Part shown: positions 60,095-64,000 of the stretch, piece by piece
How positions within the stretch are numbered: the first letter of the stretch is position 1
Layout of the letters: each line of letters opens with the position of its first letter
Program-made: the position numbers and the translations under genes
Notes under the pieces: generated by a model
The model's input: only the letters and a program-made list of their open reading frames with translations
Databases searched by the model: none
Told to the model about the DNA's origin: nothing
Assembly (NCBI GenBank): GCA_945267035.1
Contig: CALYOS010000001.1
Location: forward strand, 1 to 64,000
DNA length: 64,000 nucleotides
Source of the DNA: an uncultured Neisseriaceae bacterium
GTDB taxonomy: Bacteria > Pseudomonadota > Gammaproteobacteria > Burkholderiales > Neisseriaceae
Reading direction: 5' to 3'

Positions 60095-61288
60095 ATGAAT
60101 ACACAACAACACGGTCGTCGAAATTTTTTACGTGCCAGTGCAGCCTTAGCTGGTACTGGTTTGTTACAGGCTTGCGGTAACACAGCCACGACTAATAAGG
60201 TGACTACAAACTCTTCACCAACGCCAAATGTTCGTTCTAAATCAGGAGGTTCCTCTTTGCGTTTATTTGCTTGTTCTGGATATGCTGACAACTCAAGTCG
60301 CTGTGAACTCGCGGTGTCGCGTTTAAGCCGTGTCGGTTTTAATGTAAGTAATCAGCAAGCTTACATGCGTCGTTATCAGCGCTTTGGTGGCAGTGATTTT
60401 GAGCGTAGTGCTGATTTTCAGGATGTGGCATCGGGTCGTGTTAGCACGCCTAAAATTTTGCTAGGGATACGCGGTGGCTATGGCGCAGTACGAATTTTAC
60501 CCACTATAGACTGGGAAAGTCTGGGTAAGCGCATGCACGAACATGGCACCATGCTCTTTGGTTACAGTGATGTGACAGCAATACAATTGGCCTTACTGGC
60601 TAAAGGCAAAATGTGCAGTTTTGCTGGTCCCATGTTGTACAGCGATTTTGGGAAGCCGCAGTTAAATGAATTCACAATGCGTTCCTTTGTGAAAAATTGC
60701 ACTAATTCGACGATGACGATTTCGGTTAACCAAATTCAAAATCAGCATGTCAGGGCAGAGGGCATATTGTGGGGTGGTAATTTAAGTGTCTTGGCTTCTT
60801 TGGCTGGATCTCCATATATGCCACAAATTAATGGCGGTATTTTGTTTATTGAAGATGTGGGTGAACAACCTTATCGCATTGAACGAATGCTCCAAACCTT
60901 ATATCTCAGTGGGGTATTGAGTCGTCAGCAAGCTATCGTGTTGGGCAGTTTCCGTATGAACGGTATTCGCGATGTCTATGACAGCTCTTATACTTTAAGT
61001 TCAGTGATTCAAACGATGATACGTTTAACCAAGGTACCGGTTCTAACTGGTTTTCCTTTCGGTCATATTGCTGAAAAAGAAACGTTCCCTTTGGGGGCAC
61101 AAGCAAGCTTACGTTCAACCAATAATGGTGGATATGAAATTAGTTTTTCCGATTATCCTTATTTGAATGCGGCTTCTTTTGCATTAGATTCTCTTTTGCC
61201 TCCTCCACCTAAAGAGTTGAATACTTTCGAAGGTGGCGACGGGCAATATGGTGGAGATTCTTCTAATGACAGCACAGATTCTATTTAG
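60095..61288 (+). CDS. LD-carboxypeptidase-like (S66) Tat-exported lipoprotein
   Basis: 397 residues from ATG 60095. The N-terminus has a twin-arginine motif (GRRNFLRASAAL) and a lipobox LLQAC, so it should be exported folded and lipidated. The S66 domain shows GIRGGYGAVRILP, the nucleophile Ser in LFGYSDVTAIQLALL, the Glu in GGILFIEDVGEQPYRIERMLQTL, and the His in GFPFGHIAEKETFPLG. LdcA enzymes cut the L-Lys/mDAP-D-Ala bond in peptidoglycan tetrapeptides; most are cytoplasmic, so a Tat lipoprotein form is notable. Lgt, which would lipidate it, is the next gene. The C-terminal 40 residues are Pro- and Gly/Ser-rich. Confidence 0.88.
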   Translation: MNTQQHGRRNFLRASAALAGTGLLQACGNTATTNKVTTNSSPTPNVRSKSGGSSLRLFACSGYADNSSRCELAVSRLSRVGFNVSNQQAYMRRYQRFGGSDFERSADFQDVASGRVSTPKILLGIRGGYGAVRILPTIDWESLGKRMHEHGTMLFGYSDVTAIQLALLAKGKMCSFAGPMLYSDFGKPQLNEFTMRSFVKNCTNSTMTISVNQIQNQHVRAEGILWGGNLSVLASLAGSPYMPQINGGILFIEDVGEQPYRIERMLQTLYLSGVLSRQQAIVLGSFRMNGIRDVYDSSYTLSSVIQTMIRLTKVPVLTGFPFGHIAEKETFPLGAQASLRSTNNGGYEISFSDYPYLNAASFALDSLLPPPPKELNTFEGGDGQYGGDSSNDSTDSI

Positions 61289-61560
61289 TCGCTGCTTATT
61301 ATTTTGTGCAGATGCAGGACTGTTGAGAGAAGGCAGTTTAGGGTGGTGACTTAAGTTGCCGTTGATGGTGTTCACACTGTAAATTATTTAGGTTTGCATT
61401 ACCGTTTCTAAGCTACAGCATTTGGCATTGTGCCATTTGTATGGTTGTTGATGATTGACTGGCTTGATTTTAGTTAATTTAGTGCAGTGATGATCAATTA
61501 AATAAAAAGATAATGGTTTGATGGCAATATTGAAGCCCTTAAATTAGGAATAAGTTGTTT

Positions 61561-62436
61561 ATGATTTTACACCCGAATTTTGATCCGGTTTTGTTGCATT
61601 TAGGACCGCTGGCAATACGCTGGTATGCGCTCAGCTATATTGTCGGGTTCAGTTTGTTTATTTGGTTTGGACGTAAAAAGATTAAAAGTGGTCATACTTT
61701 TATGACCAATGATTTATTGGATGATTTCATCACTTTAGGCGTATTGGGTGTCATTATTGGTGGTCGTCTTGGCTATGTACTGTTTTATCAGCCAGGATAT
61801 TATTTATTAAACCATCCGCTAGATATTTTTAAGGTTTGGCAAGGCGGCATGTCTTTTCACGGTGGCTTTTTAGGCGTATTGGTGGCCATGTGGTTGTTTG
61901 CCAGAAAGCATAAGGTTGGATTCTGGCAGATGGCTGATTTTGTTGCGCCATTAGTTCCTTTGGGGCTGGCGTGTGGTCGCATCGGGAATTTTATTAATGG
62001 TGAGCTTTGGGGCAGGGTAACTGAGCTAAATGCTTTTTGGGCGATGGGCTTTCCAGATGCTTTAAAGGAAGATGAAGCTATGGTGATTGAAAATCCGCAA
62101 AAATGGGCGGCAATATGGGATCAATACCACTGTCTTCCACGTCATCCATCACAGTTATATGAGTTTGCGCTTGAAGGGATAGTATTATTTGTCATAGTTT
62201 GGCTATTCTCTCGCAAACCGCGTCCGCTTGGGCAAGTTTCGATGGTCTTCCTCGCTGGTTACGGAATTTTGCGCTTTATTGTTGAATTTACACGTGAACC
62301 CGATGCATACCTCGGTTTGTTGTTTATGAATTTATCGATGGGGCAACTCTTGAGCCTGCCAATGATTATTATCGGTGTATTCGGCTATATTTATGCCGGC
62401 AAAAAAGCCAAAGCCAATTTAACGGTTGACCGTTAA
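61561..62436 (+). CDS. lgt: Prolipoprotein diacylglyceryl transferase
   Basis: 291 residues from ATG 61561, with AGGAATAAG upstream. Seven membrane segments are expected. Conserved sites are [16 protein letters not shown] near 72-87, [17 protein letters not shown] near 100 (catalytic His), [18 protein letters not shown] near 138-155 (the Lgt signature) and [13 protein letters not shown] near 195. It attaches diacylglycerol to lipobox Cys residues. This window alone codes for at least seven likely lipoproteins. A terminator follows. Confidence 0.97.
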   Translation: MILHPNFDPVLLHLGPLAIRWYALSYIVGFSLFIWFGRKKIKSGHTFMTNDLLDDFITLGVLGVIIGGRLGYVLFYQPGYYLLNHPLDIFKVWQGGMSFHGGFLGVLVAMWLFARKHKVGFWQMADFVAPLVPLGLACGRIGNFINGELWGRVTELNAFWAMGFPDALKEDEAMVIENPQKWAAIWDQYHCLPRHPSQLYEFALEGIVLFVIVWLFSRKPRPLGQVSMVFLAGYGILRFIVEFTREPDAYLGLLFMNLSMGQLLSLPMIIIGVFGYIYAGKKAKANLTVDR

Positions 62437-62450
62437 TTAAATTATTAAGC

Positions 62451-62490
62451 AAAACCGCGATAAACCTAAGTTTTGTCGCGGTTTTTTTTT
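62451..62490 (+). terminator. Terminator after lgt
   Basis: A stem AACCGCGA/TCGCGGTT with a 15-base loop and ten T, 14 bases past the stop. Confidence 0.88.
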
Positions 62491-62728
62491 GCGCTAACAC
62501 TTGTGCTCAGAAAAGTTGTGTAACAATGCAGGCAGGGGGATTGAATACAAATTGTTCATTCCATCAGCGCAACGTTGTCAGTGCTTAGGCACAGTTTTAG
62601 GCTGCAAGGTTGATATTAAGAGTAGTTGATTATTTCAACCTTGTTGCTGCTTTGTTGGCTAACATTTTTGTTCGTTTGAGATGAAATCAACTGAGTTTGT
62701 ACGAAGGCACGGTAAAAATGATCACAGT

Positions 62729-64000
62729 TTAGAGGTTGTCTTTTTGCGCCAATATGCGTCTGCTTCCTCCTAACTCGGTGCCCGAAACAATGCCGGCGGC
62801 TTCGAGTGCTTCCATCAAATTAGCAGCACGGTTATAACCGATGCGCAGATGGCGTTGCAATGAGGAAATCGAGGTCTTGCGCGTATCCAGCACAAATGCG
62901 ACAGCTTGATCAAATAATTCATCGCTGTTGGCATTAGGGTTGACCTGATTAACGGTGGTTTCAGCCGCTTCTCCAGACAATAGGCCGTCAACATATTGAG
63001 CCGGAGCCTGTTGACGGATAAAATTGACCACAGCGTGGACTTCTTCATCAGAGACAAAAGCGCCATGTAAACGGGTTGGCTCTGCCTGTCCTGGAGGGAG
63101 AAATAGCATATCACCTTTACCTAATAGATTTTCTGCACCCATCTGATCAAGAATGGTGCGACTATCAATTTTACTGGATACCTGAAAAGACAAGCGTGTG
63201 GGAATATTGGCTTTGATTAAGCCAGTAATGACGTCCACACTGGGGCGCTGGGTAGCTAAGATTAAATGAATACCAGCAGCTCGTGCTTTTTGCGCCAGTC
63301 GGGCAATTTGTTGCTCGATTTTTTTGCCTTCCACCATCATCAGATCAGCTAATTCATCGATTACCACCACAATATAGGGCAATTTTTCCAATGGTTCTGG
63401 CTCATCTGGATTGGTGCTAAAGGGATTCACTAACGGTACCTGATTATTTTTCGCAGCCGATACTTTTTCGTTAAAACCATTGATATTGCGTACACCAACA
63501 TGAGCCAATAATCGATAGCGTTTTTCCATCTCGGCAACGCACCAGTTTAAGGCTTGGGCTGCTTCTTTCATGTCGGTCACAACCGGTGCAAGCAAATGAG
63601 GGATACCATCGTAAACGCTTAATTCCAGCATTTTCGGATCCACCATAATAAAACGCACTTCGTCTGGCTGGGCTTTATACAATATGGACAGGATCATGCA
63701 GTTAACCCCGACGGATTTACCCGAGCCGGTGGTACCCGCTACTAATAGATGGGGCATTTTCGCCAGGCTGGCAATGACTGGAGCACCAGCGATGTCCTTA
63801 CCCATTGCCATGGTTAATTTGTCTTCAGCGTTCTGAAAAATGCTGGCATTCAGTATTTCTGCTAGCTGGACATTCTGGCGTACTTCATTGGGTAATTCGA
63901 TACCCATGGTGGTTTTACCGACTATGGTTTCTACTACACGTACACTTTGTACAGATAATGAGCGTGCCAAATCTTTATTTAGATTAACAATCTGGCTACC
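62729..64000 (-). CDS. ftsK: DNA translocase FtsK, C-terminal part (5' end outside window)
   Basis: The frame stays open to the window edge, so only the last 423 codons are seen. Present are the end of the alpha/beta region ([12 protein letters not shown]), Walker A ([17 protein letters not shown]), Walker B ([14 protein letters not shown]), [36 protein letters not shown], and the C-terminal gamma winged-helix domain ([46 protein letters not shown]) that reads KOPS sites and activates XerD. Its partner xerD is at 36.7 kb. It converges on lgt across about 290 bases. Confidence 0.97.
   Translation of the reverse strand, partial: GSQIVNLNKDLARSLSVQSVRVVETIVGKTTMGIELPNEVRQNVQLAEILNASIFQNAEDKLTMAMGKDIAGAPVIASLAKMPHLLVAGTTGSGKSVGVNCMILSILYKAQPDEVRFIMVDPKMLELSVYDGIPHLLAPVVTDMKEAAQALNWCVAEMEKRYRLLAHVGVRNINGFNEKVSAAKNNQVPLVNPFSTNPDEPEPLEKLPYIVVVIDELADLMMVEGKKIEQQIARLAQKARAAGIHLILATQRPSVDVITGLIKANIPTRLSFQVSSKIDSRTILDQMGAENLLGKGDMLFLPPGQAEPTRLHGAFVSDEEVHAVVNFIRQQAPAQYVDGLLSGEAAETTVNQVNPNANSDELFDQAVAFVLDTRKTSISSLQRHLRIGYNRAANLMEALEAAGIVSGTELGGSRRILAQKDNL

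Noticed and set aside
62605..62643. 9-bp inverted repeat CAAGGTTGA/TCAACCTTG downstream of ftsK
   Set aside because: It has a 21-base loop and no T tract, so a terminator call is not supported.

Overview
The window is chromosomal DNA from a Gram-negative bacterium of the Betaproteobacteria, most probably family Neisseriaceae. The base composition is visibly AT-rich. The housekeeping genes (thrS-infC-rpmI-rplT-pheS-pheT-ihfA, dapC, lysC, ttcA, lgt, ftsK), the type VI secretion genes and the AT-rich spacers together look most like a bee-gut Snodgrassella. The genus is an inference; no 16S or database comparison was available.

Region 1 (1-20.9 kb, + strand) is part of a type VI secretion system (T6SS). 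It opens with a duplicated module: a DUF3304-like immunity lipoprotein followed by the first 125 codons of a phospholipase effector. Copy A of the effector is truncated. Copy B runs on into a 1515-residue Tle1-type (DUF2235) effector. Then come vgrG, a DUF4123 adaptor gene broken by two frameshifts and a stop, a Sel1-repeat protein, an unrecognised membrane protein, and tssM-tssA-tssF-tssG-tssJ with tssE. Genes tssB, tssC, tssK, tssL, tssH (clpV) and hcp are absent and must lie elsewhere if the system works.

Region 2 (20.9-31.8 kb) is a translation and housekeeping block. tRNA-Pro(GGG), a MerR-like gene, ihfA, pheT, pheS, rplT, rpmI, infC (apparent AUC start codon) and thrS lie on the minus strand; tgt and argH lie on the plus strand.

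Region 3 (31.8-36.7 kb) is accessory. It starts with about 1.7 kb of decayed small genes on both strands, including one broken or slipped at a run of seven A. Two tandem paralogous lipoproteins of unknown function follow.

Region 4 (36.7-49.7 kb) holds xerD, ogt, bcp, a cupin, an MFS transporter, ttcA, lysC, a small membrane protein in a 2.2 kb gene-poor stretch, rph/yicC (divergent), dapC and a nitronate monooxygenase-like gene.

Region 5 (50-64 kb) holds an NlpC/P60 lipoprotein, ackA, hemG, proS, nadE, a DUF971 gene with ubiE, pepD, a Tat-exported LD-carboxypeptidase-like lipoprotein, lgt and the 3' part of ftsK.

The most notable points are the duplicated and mosaic immunity/effector module with its orphaned effector N-terminus, the broken adaptor next to an intact vgrG and effector, a TssM without a Walker A motif, the graveyard at 32.0-33.6 kb, and a small ORF candidate at 57.9 kb. 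I did not see a wholly new multi-gene system that I could defend.
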